Source of the DNA: Cyclobacteriaceae bacterium
GTDB taxonomy: Bacteria; Bacteroidota; Bacteroidia; Cytophagales; Cyclobacteriaceae
DNA length: 59,502 nt
Reading direction: 5' to 3'
NCBI GenBank assembly: GCA_024644875.1
Contig: JAHEGY010000010.1
Coordinates: 1 to 59,502, forward strand
Positions 1 to 9,383 of the stretch are shown in pieces (positions within the stretch are counted from its first letter, which is position 1; every line of letters begins with the position of its first letter). The notes beneath the pieces were generated by a model that did no database searches, had not been told where the DNA came from, and saw only the letters and a list, made by a program, of their open reading frames with translations. Position numbers and translations under genes: made by a program.

Positions 1-707
1 TTTTTCCTCACCCCGGCGGTATCGATCAGGAGCAGGTCTTTTCCGAACAGGTTATACCGGGTATTGATCGAATCCCTGGTTGTGCCTGCGATTTCGGTTA
101 CTATTGAACGTTCTTCTCCGATCAGGGCATTCAGCAATGATGATTTTCCTACATTAGGTCTTCCGATAATAGATATTTTTGGCAGATCATCCTTTGTCTC
201 AGCATCATGCTCATCCTTAAAATAGGATACCAGGTCATCCAGGAGTTCTCCTGTACCCGAACCGTTTGTAGATGAAATGGGATACATGGTCTCATAGCCC
301 AACTCATAGAACTCATTGGCGGCCAACCTGAGGTTACTGTTATCTGCTTTATTGGGGACCAGGAAAACGGGCTTGCCTAATGATCTGATAACATTAGAGA
401 AATCTTTGTCCAGATCAGTGAGCCCATCCTTACAGTCAACCAGAAAAATGATAAAATCAGCTTCTTTCATGGCAGATTCAACCTGGTCGCGGATGGCGGA
501 TTCAAAAATATCTTCGGAACCTGTGACATACCCACCCGTGTCTATAACAGTAAAAGACCGGCCATTCCATTCACCCACGCCATAATGACGGTCCCGGGTT
601 ACACCACTTTCATCATCCATAATGGCTTGTTTTTCTTCGACAAGCCGGTTGAACAATGTGGATTTCCCAACATTGGGGCGACCTACTATTGCAACCGTAT
701 AGGGCAT
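1..707 (-). CDS. der: Ribosome biogenesis GTPase Der (EngA), 3'-truncated by the window edge
   Basis: Tandem-domain GTPase that acts in 50S ribosomal subunit assembly. About 235 N-terminal codons are present and no stop is reached before the window edge. The first G domain shows GRPNVGKS at residues 9-16, a DTGG switch II motif and NKAD (G4). A second P-loop, GRPNVGKSS, follows about 165 residues later, then DTAG. Two consecutive G domains on one chain are diagnostic of Der; Era and the other Era-like GTPases have one. The start is the ATG at 707, giving [16 protein letters not shown], the usual Der N terminus. It lies 53 bp downstream of glyS on the same strand and may be co-transcribed with it, since no convincing terminator separates them. 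The missing part should hold the rest of G domain 2 and the KH-like C-terminal domain. Confidence 0.95.
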   Translation of the reverse strand, partial: MPYTVAIVGRPNVGKSTLFNRLVEEKQAIMDDESGVTRDRHYGVGEWNGRSFTVIDTGGYVTGSEDIFESAIRDQVESAMKEADFIIFLVDCKDGLTDLDKDFSNVIRSLGKPVFLVPNKADNSNLRLAANEFYELGYETMYPISSTNGSGTGELLDDLVSYFKDEHDAETKDDLPKISIIGRPNVGKSSLLNALIGEERSIVTEIAGTTRDSINTRYNLFGKDLLLIDTAGVRK

Positions 708-760
708 ATTCTAATCAGGATATTTATATTCTAGAATTAAACAATTTTTTAGCCTGGTAG

Positions 761-2245
761 CTAAGCAATTTCTTTCAATATATTCTGTATAGAGACTCTG
801 TTTCCAATCTCATCTTTCAGGGCATCTACTTTAACGCGGACCTGTTCCATGGAATCCCTTTCCCGTATAGTGACCGTATCATCTTCAAGTGTTTGATGAT
901 CAATTGCTACACAGCAGGGCGTTCCTATCAGGTCCTGACGGGTATATCGCTTGCCTATAGATTGTGTTTCTTCGTATATCAGGTTGAAATCGAATCTCAA
1001 GTCATTATAGATCTTCTTAGCTATTTCCGGCAAACCATCTTTCTTAACCAGCGGGAATATAGCCGCTTTAACCGGGGCAAGACCGGGATGGATCTTAAGA
1101 TAAGATCTGGTCTTTTTATTTTCACCCTCACCAACTTCCTCCTCTCGGAATGAATTGCTCAATACCATGAAAAACAACCTGTCCGCGCCTGCAGATGTTT
1201 CAATTACGTATGGGACATATGATTTATTGATCTCATTATCAAAGTACTGCATCTTTTTCCTCGACAATTCCTGGTGATTGCCCAGGTCGAAATCAGTCCT
1301 GCTGTGTATACCTTCTACTTCTTTAAAGCCAAATGGAAATTCATATTCTATATCAACGGCAGCATTGGCATAATGCGCCAGTTTATCATGATCATGGAAC
1401 CTGAGTTTAGTATCAGGTATTCCCATAGCCTTATGCCAGTTTATCCTGATCTCTTTCCATTGTTCGTACCATTTGATCTCTTCTCCGGGTCGGATAAAAT
1501 ACTGCATCTCCATCTGTTCGAATTCCCGCATCCTGAAGATAAACTGCCGGGCTACAATCTCATTCCGGAAAGCTTTCCCTATTTGGGCTATTCCAAATGG
1601 GATCTTCATCCTGGCTGTTTTCTGTACATTCAGGAAGTTGACAAAAATTCCCTGGGCAGTTTCGGGCCTGAGAAAGATAGCATTCGCATCATCCGCTACA
1701 GAACCGATCTGGGTGGAAAACATCAAGTTAAATTGCCGGACATCCGTCCAGTTTGCTGTATTTGAAACAGGGCAGCGAATATCTTCATTGACGATAAGAT
1801 CATGAACACCCTTCAGGTCTTCTTTTACAAGAAGTCTGGACATTTTCTGAATAAGTGCTTTAGCTTTTTCAGGTTCTCCATTTGATTCATACTCAGCCGC
1901 TTTATCTTCCAGGAGGACATCTGCACGGTATCGTTTTTTGGAATCCTTATTGTCAACCATAGGATCGTTAAAACTATCAATATGCCCGGAAGCCTTCCAG
2001 GTTAAGGGGTGCATAAATATGGCGGCATCGATCCCGACGATATTATGGTGAAGTTTGATCATCGATTGCCACCAAAGGTCTTTAATATTATTCTTCAATT
2101 CGACACCATATGGACCGTAATCATATACGGCCTGGAGTCCGTCGTAAATCTCACTTGATTGATATACAAATCCATATTCTTTTGCGTGAGCAATTACATT
2201 TTTCAGTTGGACGTTATCTTCCGGTCTTGTGATGTTATCTGTCAT
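761..2245 (-). CDS. glyS: Glycine--tRNA ligase, homodimeric class II type
   Basis: Charges tRNA-Gly with glycine in the cytoplasm. At 494 aa it is the single-chain alpha2 type, not the split glyQ/glyS type. The N terminus (AKEYGFVYQSSEIYDGL) carries family motif 1. Motif 2 is around FRNEI with the downstream RMREFEQMEMQYF, and motif 3 is around TSAGADRL. The anticodon-binding domain fills the last ~120 residues (GTPCCVAIDHQTLEDDTV). The only Met near the N terminus is residue 1 (ATG at 2245), so the start is well fixed. A TATCTTTG promoter element ends just 6 nt upstream, which would put transcription initiation at or next to the start codon (see findings). der lies downstream on the same strand. 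Confidence 0.96.
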   Translation of the reverse strand: MTDNITRPEDNVQLKNVIAHAKEYGFVYQSSEIYDGLQAVYDYGPYGVELKNNIKDLWWQSMIKLHHNIVGIDAAIFMHPLTWKASGHIDSFNDPMVDNKDSKKRYRADVLLEDKAAEYESNGEPEKAKALIQKMSRLLVKEDLKGVHDLIVNEDIRCPVSNTANWTDVRQFNLMFSTQIGSVADDANAIFLRPETAQGIFVNFLNVQKTARMKIPFGIAQIGKAFRNEIVARQFIFRMREFEQMEMQYFIRPGEEIKWYEQWKEIRINWHKAMGIPDTKLRFHDHDKLAHYANAAVDIEYEFPFGFKEVEGIHSRTDFDLGNHQELSRKKMQYFDNEINKSYVPYVIETSAGADRLFFMVLSNSFREEEVGEGENKKTRSYLKIHPGLAPVKAAIFPLVKKDGLPEIAKKIYNDLRFDFNLIYEETQSIGKRYTRQDLIGTPCCVAIDHQTLEDDTVTIRERDSMEQVRVKVDALKDEIGNRVSIQNILKEIA

Positions 2246-2250
2246 AGCCG

Positions 2251-2258
2251 CAAAGATA
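2251..2258 (-). promoter_or_regulatory. Candidate -7 promoter element of glyS (TATCTTTG)
   Basis: The minus strand reads TATCTTTG, a full match to the Bacteroidota -7 consensus TAnnTTTG. A clear -33 TTTG is not seen at the usual distance. The element ends 6 nt before the glyS ATG, so the mRNA may have almost no 5' leader. Confidence 0.4.
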
Positions 2259-2337
2259 TACTAAGAATTATGAATAATGAATAATGTGCTAAGATTGTGG
2301 ATATGAGCACTATCAAATTGGGGAATGAAAGATTGTC

Positions 2338-4272
2338 CTACCGGCCGAAGCGGAGGGAGACATTATCCAGGCTTTCGATGGAACCAACAAAAGTTACTAT
2401 ATCATTTCTTCTCAATCGTGTATACCCATGAGATATGATCATCTGGCCGCCACGTTTCACAGATAAAACAATCACGTCCGGAGGAAGTCTCAGGTTACGC
2501 AGATAAACCCCATGAAGATTGGGGTTTAATACTTCCACATCCCTGGTATCCTGGTCTTTCTGTAAACCCAGCAACAAGGAAGTGGCTTGAGGAGATCTTA
2601 CGAAATGGTCCAGAAGGCTCACCATTGCCGTTGCCGGTTCAACGATCAAAGCTCCCAGCCTATGAAATTTCTCAAAATTTTCCCGATTATTGAGCCGGAC
2701 CACCATAACATTCGTTCCATAATACTGGTAAGCCAGTTCACAGATCTGAAGGTTCTCCTCGTCAGTCAGCATCATAACAAAAACCTCGGTTTTATGTGCC
2801 TTGATTTCATTAAGTTTTTCAATAGTAACCTTATCAAAGTAAATTACTTCAACACCATCGATCTTTGATTTTTTCTTTGCGGGATTTAATGTTACAATTC
2901 TGGTTTTCCAACCATTACTTGCCAACTGATTACCCAGGGCAATCGACTGGTTTTCCAGGCCAAATATCAGAACATCGCGGATCCCGTCATATTCATAAAG
3001 ATTCCCTCTGCTTCTGTCCTCACCTACATATCTCAGGGCATACTTAAACAAAGGAGGGCCAATAAATTGATTGACCACGATCACTGCAATAATTACCGTA
3101 GCAAATTCGGGGCCCCATTCAGGAAACTCGTTGGCGATTATAGTTGACAGACCCAGAGCTACTCCAGCCTGTGTGACATATGGCATCCATCCCACTTTGT
3201 TAAACCTGGAAGGATCCTTTGCAAGCATCCCCCCTCCGTACCCACCAATTATGATGGTGGCAAGCCTGATGATGAAAAATAAAAGCGCTACCAACCAGGC
3301 TGCTGCAAGCACATCCAGTTGCATGGAAGCACCTGTCAATGTAAAGAATGCAACATAAATATAAGGGCCAATATCGTTTATAATTCTGATGAATTCAGCC
3401 CTGTTCCTGGTATAATTGGTGATAATAAAACTAGCCAGAATACATATTAATAGGGGTTCAAGAAATAATTCATGATGAATAAGGTCAACCGAAATATGTC
3501 TTATAAAGTAGGAGAATTGATAAACGCCATATCCTGAAAACAAAACCAGAAATGTTTTGTAACGTTTTTCTATCTTTAGTTTAAGTATAAGAGAAAGTAA
3601 ATAATGCAATAAAAATCCAAAGGCAGCAGATAACACAAGTTCTATTATAATAAGAAGAACAGCTACTATATTGAATTCCTCCCCTTTAATCAGTGTCTCT
3701 GATATGTTCAAAGTCACTCCAAATAAGATGATCACAATAAAATCTTTGATCACGGTTACACCAAGAACCGTTTGTGTGAAAGGTCCTTTAGCCCTTAATT
3801 CGTTGATTACCGCGATGGCGGAGGCAGGTGAACGTGCAACAAAAACAGCCCCTGTCAGGAAGGAGATTGATATTTTCTCTATTATCCCCAGGTCTTTCAT
3901 ATAGGGGATCAGGTCAGAAATGAGAAAAACAACAATTCCACTTAATACAAATGTTGAAATGATTTGACCCAGGGTAATCCATTTAATACTGTTAAACCGG
4001 CTTCGAAGTTCATTAAGGTATAATTCGGCACCCGCTGCAAAAGCAATGAACGACAGTGCAACATCATTTATAAAAGATAGTTTCGGAATAGATTCATGCG
4101 GGATTAGATTTATCAGGTAAGGCCCGGATATAATTCCGATAAACAGCAATCCTGTAATGATCGGTAGATGGATCTTCTGGAAAAGTTTGGATATATGGCT
4201 CGATGCCACCGCAACTATTCCGAATCCTACGATCAATAGTAGAATGTTTATGTTATTTTGAAGAAAATCCAA
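2338..4272 (-). CDS. CPA2-family monovalent cation:proton antiporter with C-terminal RCK (TrkA-N/TrkA-C) domains
   Basis: Inner-membrane Na+/H+ or K+/H+ exchanger. Residues 1 to ~415 are hydrophobic, with about a dozen membrane segments of the Na_H_Exchanger fold. From ~428 a Rossmann-like TrkA-N domain begins (DVLIFGLENQSIALG) and continues with the nucleotide-binding TDEENLQICELAYQYYG region. The last ~60 residues look like a TrkA-C domain (LPPDVIVLSVKRGGQMIISH). At 644 aa it is in the usual range for Kef/RosB-like antiporters with regulatory RCK domains. The ion specificity cannot be told from sequence. It lies 83 bp downstream of thrC on the same strand. A T-rich stretch without a good stem lies between them, so read-through from the thr operon is possible but not shown. 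Confidence 0.88.
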   Translation of the reverse strand: MDFLQNNINILLLIVGFGIVAVASSHISKLFQKIHLPIITGLLFIGIISGPYLINLIPHESIPKLSFINDVALSFIAFAAGAELYLNELRSRFNSIKWITLGQIISTFVLSGIVVFLISDLIPYMKDLGIIEKISISFLTGAVFVARSPASAIAVINELRAKGPFTQTVLGVTVIKDFIVIILFGVTLNISETLIKGEEFNIVAVLLIIIELVLSAAFGFLLHYLLSLILKLKIEKRYKTFLVLFSGYGVYQFSYFIRHISVDLIHHELFLEPLLICILASFIITNYTRNRAEFIRIINDIGPYIYVAFFTLTGASMQLDVLAAAWLVALLFFIIRLATIIIGGYGGGMLAKDPSRFNKVGWMPYVTQAGVALGLSTIIANEFPEWGPEFATVIIAVIVVNQFIGPPLFKYALRYVGEDRSRGNLYEYDGIRDVLIFGLENQSIALGNQLASNGWKTRIVTLNPAKKKSKIDGVEVIYFDKVTIEKLNEIKAHKTEVFVMMLTDEENLQICELAYQYYGTNVMVVRLNNRENFEKFHRLGALIVEPATAMVSLLDHFVRSPQATSLLLGLQKDQDTRDVEVLNPNLHGVYLRNLRLPPDVIVLSVKRGGQMIISHGYTRLRRNDIVTFVGSIESLDNVSLRFGR

Positions 4273-4355
4273 CGGACTGAAATTGTTTATACAACAAGAA
4301 TATGAATAAAAAAGGAAATAAAAAAAATGTATTAGGTACGCAGCACTATTTCCGG

Positions 4356-5672
4356 TTATTTCTTCCTCCAGCTAGCCTTTAACAAAAACTTTTTAAAGTC
4401 ATCATAATCGCTGTTCATTTTAACCGATACTTTCTTCTTATTCAAAACACTTTTAAGTCCATGTGGAAAGGCAATTTCATAATCCAGGAATTTATTTATC
4501 TCGTTACTGAATTTTGCCGGATGAGCGGTCGAGACAAAAACACCGGTAAATTCATTTTCCCTGCCCAGTAAGTAATCATGAAGCCCAAGGTATCCAATGG
4601 CAGAATGCGGGCACATCAGGTAATGAGTCTCTTTGAAGATTTTCAAAATGGCCTTTTTGGTAATATGATCTGAATATGCTGAACCATGAATATCCTTGAT
4701 AACATTTTCGTACTTGTTTCCATATAGTTCGAGTATCCTGGGGAAGTTGCTCGGATTTCCAACATCCATGGCATTGGAAATAGTTTTAAGTGAAGGTCTT
4801 GGTTCAAATTTACCCGAATCAAGATAGTGCGGAACAATATTATTCGCATTTGTTGCGGCAATGAGATGATGAATCGGGATGCCCATTTTTTTGGCCAGCA
4901 AAGCACCACACATGTTTCCGAAATTTCCACTTGGGATAGAAAATACGATTGGTTTTTCGTATTGTTTTAACTGAGCATATGCATATATGTAATAAAAAGA
5001 CTGTGGCAATAACCTGGCAAAATTGATAGAATTAGCGCTTGTAAGGTGCATTATATCATTCAAGTCTTCATCAAGAAAGGCTTGTTTTACGAGCATCTGA
5101 CAATCATCAAAGGTGCCATCCACTTCAAGAGCCGTCACATTTCCCCCTATCGTTGTGATCTGTTTTTCCTGTAATTTGCTTACTTTTCCGCCAGGGTATA
5201 GAAGTACAACATATATCCCGGGTATTTTATAAAATCCCTGAGCAACAGCGCTGCCCGTGTCTCCCGATGTGGCTACCAGAATCACCGTTTCATTGGACTC
5301 TTTCCTCACAAAATGGGATAATAACCTGGCCATAAACCTTGCACCAAAATCTTTAAAGGCATAGGTGGGGCCATGATACAGCTCAAGGGAAAATGTGTTT
5401 TCCTTTACTTTATGTAAGGTCGCGTCAAAGTCAATGGCCTCATATACGATCTTTTTCAACCATTTTTCATCAATGTCCTCTTTTAGCCATAGTTTGCTGA
5501 TCTCAAGTGCCAGTTCCTGAAAATTTAAATCCGGAAGGTCATTGAGCAGATCAGCAGGTATTTTAGGAATAGACAAAGGCAAATACAGCCCATTATCCGG
5601 CGGCATGCCGTGGAGCACTGCTTCCTTAAAACTTACTTGCGGGGCACTATGGTTTGTACTGTAGAAATTCAT
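4356..5672 (-). CDS. thrC: Threonine synthase
   Basis: PLP enzyme converting O-phosphohomoserine to threonine, the last step of the pathway. The PLP-lysine motif TYAFKDFGARF places the Schiff-base lysine at K107. The conserved SGDTGSAVAQGF phosphate-binding loop and the SIPSGNFGN motif follow. At 438 aa it matches the short bacterial form. Its start codon overlaps the thrB stop by 4 bp (ATGA), so the two are translationally coupled. It is the third gene of thrA-thrB-thrC. Confidence 0.97.
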   Translation of the reverse strand: MNFYSTNHSAPQVSFKEAVLHGMPPDNGLYLPLSIPKIPADLLNDLPDLNFQELALEISKLWLKEDIDEKWLKKIVYEAIDFDATLHKVKENTFSLELYHGPTYAFKDFGARFMARLLSHFVRKESNETVILVATSGDTGSAVAQGFYKIPGIYVVLLYPGGKVSKLQEKQITTIGGNVTALEVDGTFDDCQMLVKQAFLDEDLNDIMHLTSANSINFARLLPQSFYYIYAYAQLKQYEKPIVFSIPSGNFGNMCGALLAKKMGIPIHHLIAATNANNIVPHYLDSGKFEPRPSLKTISNAMDVGNPSNFPRILELYGNKYENVIKDIHGSAYSDHITKKAILKIFKETHYLMCPHSAIGYLGLHDYLLGRENEFTGVFVSTAHPAKFSNEINKFLDYEIAFPHGLKSVLNKKKVSVKMNSDYDDFKKFLLKASWRKK

Positions 5673-6604
5673 GCTTGTTCGAGCACTATTGGGCCCTGAT
5701 TATTCACCTTTGAAACGTAAATATCGCTTTCTATACCGATTTTTTTAAATTCTTCTTTCATTTTTTGTGCTGCTTCCCGGGCAACCCGTGATCCTCTGCT
5801 CAATGCAAAAACTGAAGGGCCGGATCCGGATATGCCGCATCCCAGGACTCCTGAATCCAGAGCGGCCGCCTTCACCGCATCATAGCCAGGGATTAAAATA
5901 GAGCGGATGGGCTCGATAATATGATCTACCATTGACCTGCCAATCAATTCATAATCGGAGGTATATAAACCTGAAATAAGTCCTCCCACATTGCCCCATT
6001 GTTTAATGGCATTTTTCAGTTGTATCTGTTTTTTCAAAATATCTCTTGCATCCTTCGTTTTTATCTCGATCCTGGGATGAATTACCGAAGCATACAATTC
6101 CTCCGGGGCAGGAAGTTTGATCACATCGAGGGGATTATAGCTTCTTATTAATACAAAGCCTCCAAATAATGCTGGAGCCACATTATCTGCATGATCCGAC
6201 CCACAGGCAATTTTTTCCCCATACATGGCAAATTCCAGGACCTCCATTGAATCTAATGGATTGCCCAGTAATTCATTCACTGCGTAGGCCGCGGCCACAG
6301 AACTGGCCGCACTTGATCCAAGTCCGCTGCCCAGGGGCATCTTTTTGTGCAAACGAATATCAATGCCCAGAGGAAGTTTTAAATGCTTAAGAATATTTAT
6401 TATCACTGCTGAGGCGGAATTCTTTTCCGGATCCTTTGGCAGTTGACCATCATCGCCGGTAATATCAACTATTTTTACTTCGCCGGAGTCGTTTTGGTTC
6501 AGAATAATCTCATCTCCCGGGGTGTTAAGTGCAAAACCCAGTATATCAAATCCACATGATACATTGGCTACTGAAGCCGGTGCGAAAACCCTGATGCTTT
6601 CCAT
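5669..6604 (-). CDS. thrB: Homoserine kinase
   Basis: GHMP-superfamily kinase that phosphorylates homoserine with ATP to give the substrate of ThrC. The GHMP motif 2 (PLGSGLGSSAASS) is at residues 90-102, and the C-terminal GCGISGSGPSVFAL loop is present. The N-terminal FAPASVANVSCGFD is the family's substrate-side signature. At 311 aa it is normal in length. It lies 12 bp after thrA and overlaps thrC by 4 bp, so it is the middle gene of a tight threonine operon. Confidence 0.97.
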   Translation of the reverse strand: MESIRVFAPASVANVSCGFDILGFALNTPGDEIILNQNDSGEVKIVDITGDDGQLPKDPEKNSASAVIINILKHLKLPLGIDIRLHKKMPLGSGLGSSAASSVAAAYAVNELLGNPLDSMEVLEFAMYGEKIACGSDHADNVAPALFGGFVLIRSYNPLDVIKLPAPEELYASVIHPRIEIKTKDARDILKKQIQLKNAIKQWGNVGGLISGLYTSDYELIGRSMVDHIIEPIRSILIPGYDAVKAAALDSGVLGCGISGSGPSVFALSRGSRVAREAAQKMKEEFKKIGIESDIYVSKVNNQGPIVLEQA

Positions 6605-6616
6605 TAGAAATTGCCG

Positions 6617-9079
6617 TTATGGTAAGTAATTGGCTATACTGATTATATCTGCAAAGACCCCGGCAGCTGTAACCTCGGCACCTGCTCCCGGTCCTTTAAT
6701 AACCAGGGGCCTTTCCTTATAGCGGGTTGTAGTAAATGAAAGCATATTGTCACTTCCGGATAAATTATACAAGGCATGATCCTGCCCAACTGTACGCAGG
6801 CCAACAATGGCTTTACCTTCCGCCATGGTGGCCATAAAACGTAATTTCTGTTTCTTCTTCTGGGCCTTTTCCAGCAGGTCGGTAAAGTGATCATCATATT
6901 TTTCCAGCTCCTTGAAGAAATCATCCACTGAATCGACAGCAAAACAGGATGCGGGGATGAAAGGTTCATTTTTCACTTCCTCGATTTGCATTTCATATCC
7001 AACTTCCCTGGAGAGGATCAAGATCTTGCGGACAACATCCATTCCATTTAAGTCATCCCTTGGGTCAGGTTCTGTGAAGCCTTTTTCTTTAGCCTCCCTG
7101 ACCACCTGGCTGAATTTAACAGAACCATCGAAATTATTAAATATATAAGACAAAGTCCCCGATAAAACACCCTCTATCTTAATTATCCAGTCCCCACTCC
7201 ATTTCAGATCATTTAAGGTAGTTATTACCGGAAGTCCGGCACCTACATTGGTTTCGTATAAGTACTTAATATTTTTCTTTCTGGATAATCTGTATAATTT
7301 ATTATAATGATCAAGAGGTCCGGAATTTGCGAGTTTATTGGGTGTTGTTATTGAAATATTATTGTCAAGAACCTGTTCATAGACATCAACAACCGATTGG
7401 CTGGCTGTACAATCTACGAAAATGCTATTTGATAAATTCAGATGTAGCATTTTATCGACGAACTGTTGCATATTTGATTTCTCAGTGGCCTGATCTATAT
7501 GATCTTTCCATGATTCCATAGAAACACCTTCCCTGTTGAAATACATTTTCCTGCTATTTGCCAGGCCAACAAGCTTGAATTTCATATTATGCTCATTGAA
7601 TAAATACTCTTCCTGCTGTTTAATTTGTGAAAGTAGTGTGCTGCCAATTAATCCCGTGCCAACAAGGAAAAGGTGCAGTGTCTTTACATTTGAAAGGAAA
7701 AATGCTTCATGAAGTGTATTCAGTGATTTAGGCAGGTCAAAATGTGAGATGACCACAGACAGGTTCAGTTCGGAGGATCCCTGGGCTATGGCAACAACAT
7801 TTATCCCATTTTTACCCAGGGCATCAAACAGCTTACCTGAAATTCCGGGCGTATTCTTCATGTTTTCTCCGATAATAGCCACTATAGATAACCCGGACTC
7901 GATATTTACTTCATCGATCTTATGGTTCATGATCTCATTGGAGAATTCCTCTTCAATTGCCGTTTTGGCTTGATCAGTTTGATCCGGGCCAATGGCAAAG
8001 CAAATAGAATGTTCGGAGGAAGCCTGGGTGATCAGAATTATATTGATCTCGTTCCTGGCAAGGGTACCAAACAAGCGGGAAGATACGCCCGGTACGCCAA
8101 CCATGCCACTTCCCGTAAGGTTGATCAATGAGATATTTTCAATGGAGGAAATCCCTTTTATGAGGAAATCCTTATTCTCTGTCATTTCACTGATAATAGT
8201 TCCTTGAAAAGAAGGATTAAAGGTATTTTTTATCCGTAATGGAATTTTTTCGGTGAAAGCAGGCTGTAATGTAGGCGGGTAGATCACCTTGGCTCCGAAG
8301 TGTGATAGCTCCATTGCTTCAACATAGGACAATGAAATTTGAGGGAATGCATCCTGGACTTTTTTAGGATCAGTAGTCAAAACACCATCTACATCCGTCC
8401 AGATCTCAATTTCATCTGCTCCCAGAGCCGCTCCAAACAAAGCCGCTGTATAGTCAGATCCTCCTCGTCCCAGGGTGGTAGTTTCGCCTTTTGATGTGGA
8501 ACCGGCAAAGCCGGTAACCACCTGTAATTTCTGATGCGATTCGAAATATTTCCTGATATTCTCAAACGTGAGAGACTCAAAAACCTTTGCATTCCCGAAC
8601 TGATCGTTTGTTTTTATCAGTTGACGTGCATCAAGCCATTCACAAGGGAAGCCCAGTTGATTTAAGTAGGATGAAATAATCAAAGCCGCCAGCCGTTCAC
8701 CAAAACTCATAACCAGATCCAGGGTCCGGGGAGAAAGTTCTTTCAGCAGAAATACACCATGCAACAGATCTTCCAGATTATTGGTCAAAAATTTCATTTG
8801 TGCAATGATGCTGCTTTGAGATTTTATGTCAATCAATTCCTTGATAGCAGCCAGGTGATGACTAACTATTCTATCTGATAACTCAGTGTAATTTTCATCA
8901 TCCGCTGCAGCGGCTTTTCCCACTTCTATCAGGTCATTTGTTATTCCATACATTGCGGAAGTAACTACAATGATCTTTTCTCCATCATTTAAATAATCCG
9001 AAATTATATTGCTGACCTGCCTGATATTGTCAGGTGAGCCAACTGAGGAGCCTCCAAATTTGAGTACTTTCATCCGCAT
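6617..9079 (-). CDS. thrA: Bifunctional aspartokinase / homoserine dehydrogenase
   Basis: Fusion enzyme catalysing the first and third steps of the aspartate-to-threonine route. The aspartokinase domain opens with KFGGSSVGS (residues 7-15) and carries GRGGSDYTAALFG and WTDVDGVLTTDPKKV. ACT regulatory repeats fill roughly residues 300-465, with GVSSRLFGTLARNEINI and GISGKLFDALGKNGINV as the equivalent helices, so feedback control by threonine is likely. The homoserine dehydrogenase domain starts with the NAD(P) loop GTGLIGSTL and contains the catalytic region ETNVGAGLPVI. The fusion is 820 aa, as in E. coli ThrA. The ORF starts at ATG 9079 (MRMKVLKF); the second ATG at 9073 would give MKVLKFGGSS and is equally likely. 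An unusual leader lies upstream (see findings). Confidence 0.97.
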   Translation of the reverse strand: MRMKVLKFGGSSVGSPDNIRQVSNIISDYLNDGEKIIVVTSAMYGITNDLIEVGKAAAADDENYTELSDRIVSHHLAAIKELIDIKSQSSIIAQMKFLTNNLEDLLHGVFLLKELSPRTLDLVMSFGERLAALIISSYLNQLGFPCEWLDARQLIKTNDQFGNAKVFESLTFENIRKYFESHQKLQVVTGFAGSTSKGETTTLGRGGSDYTAALFGAALGADEIEIWTDVDGVLTTDPKKVQDAFPQISLSYVEAMELSHFGAKVIYPPTLQPAFTEKIPLRIKNTFNPSFQGTIISEMTENKDFLIKGISSIENISLINLTGSGMVGVPGVSSRLFGTLARNEINIILITQASSEHSICFAIGPDQTDQAKTAIEEEFSNEIMNHKIDEVNIESGLSIVAIIGENMKNTPGISGKLFDALGKNGINVVAIAQGSSELNLSVVISHFDLPKSLNTLHEAFFLSNVKTLHLFLVGTGLIGSTLLSQIKQQEEYLFNEHNMKFKLVGLANSRKMYFNREGVSMESWKDHIDQATEKSNMQQFVDKMLHLNLSNSIFVDCTASQSVVDVYEQVLDNNISITTPNKLANSGPLDHYNKLYRLSRKKNIKYLYETNVGAGLPVITTLNDLKWSGDWIIKIEGVLSGTLSYIFNNFDGSVKFSQVVREAKEKGFTEPDPRDDLNGMDVVRKILILSREVGYEMQIEEVKNEPFIPASCFAVDSVDDFFKELEKYDDHFTDLLEKAQKKKQKLRFMATMAEGKAIVGLRTVGQDHALYNLSGSDNMLSFTTTRYKERPLVIKGPGAGAEVTAAGVFADIISIANYLP

Positions 9080-9374
9080 AAATTTTATTATCGAAGTCCG
9101 GATAGCTTATCCCGCTTTAGTGGGAAAATCCACATGATTAAGCCACAATACTTTTGGGAGCAGAGTGCCTGAATATTATTCATCCGTCTTTGTGTTTAAT
9201 AAGTTTAACATGTGGATTTAATTTGATTATGAATCAGCCCACAAAGTTGTGAAAAAATATAGTCTATTAAAAAGCAGGCCTCATTTATTTCTCAATTGAT
9301 GAACATTAGAATACATAAAATTCCAATAATTTTTCCTGCTATCAACTTTATTAGTAAAAGGCTATCCCCTTCGT
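9080..9374 (-). promoter_or_regulatory. Candidate thr operon leader with an 11 bp inverted repeat and two short uORFs
   Basis: This 295 bp spacer upstream of thrA holds no recognisable gene. On the minus strand AAATCCACATG (9219-9209) and CATGTGGATTT (9136-9126) are perfect complements separated by 72 nt. Each arm contains the ATG of a tiny ORF: 9211-9176 (11 codons plus stop) and 9135-9088 (15 codons plus stop), the latter ending 8 nt before the thrA start. A further pairing, CTTTGTG (9246-9240) with CACAAAG (9194-9188), would cross the first. No U-run terminator is visible, and neither uORF is rich in Thr or Ile codons, so a classic thrL attenuator is not supported. A weak promoter, CAACTTTG, lies at 9249-9242 with TTTTT 19 nt before it. 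Confidence 0.35.
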
Positions 9375-9383
9375 TTGAGATCG

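Noticed and set aside
1274-1765. 163-codon plus-strand ORF inside glyS
   Set aside because: It lies entirely antisense to conserved glyS sequence and has no motif of its own.
9080-9250. Classic thrL-type attenuator upstream of thrA
   Set aside because: Neither upstream ORF has runs of Thr or Ile codons and there is no terminator hairpin with a U-tract.
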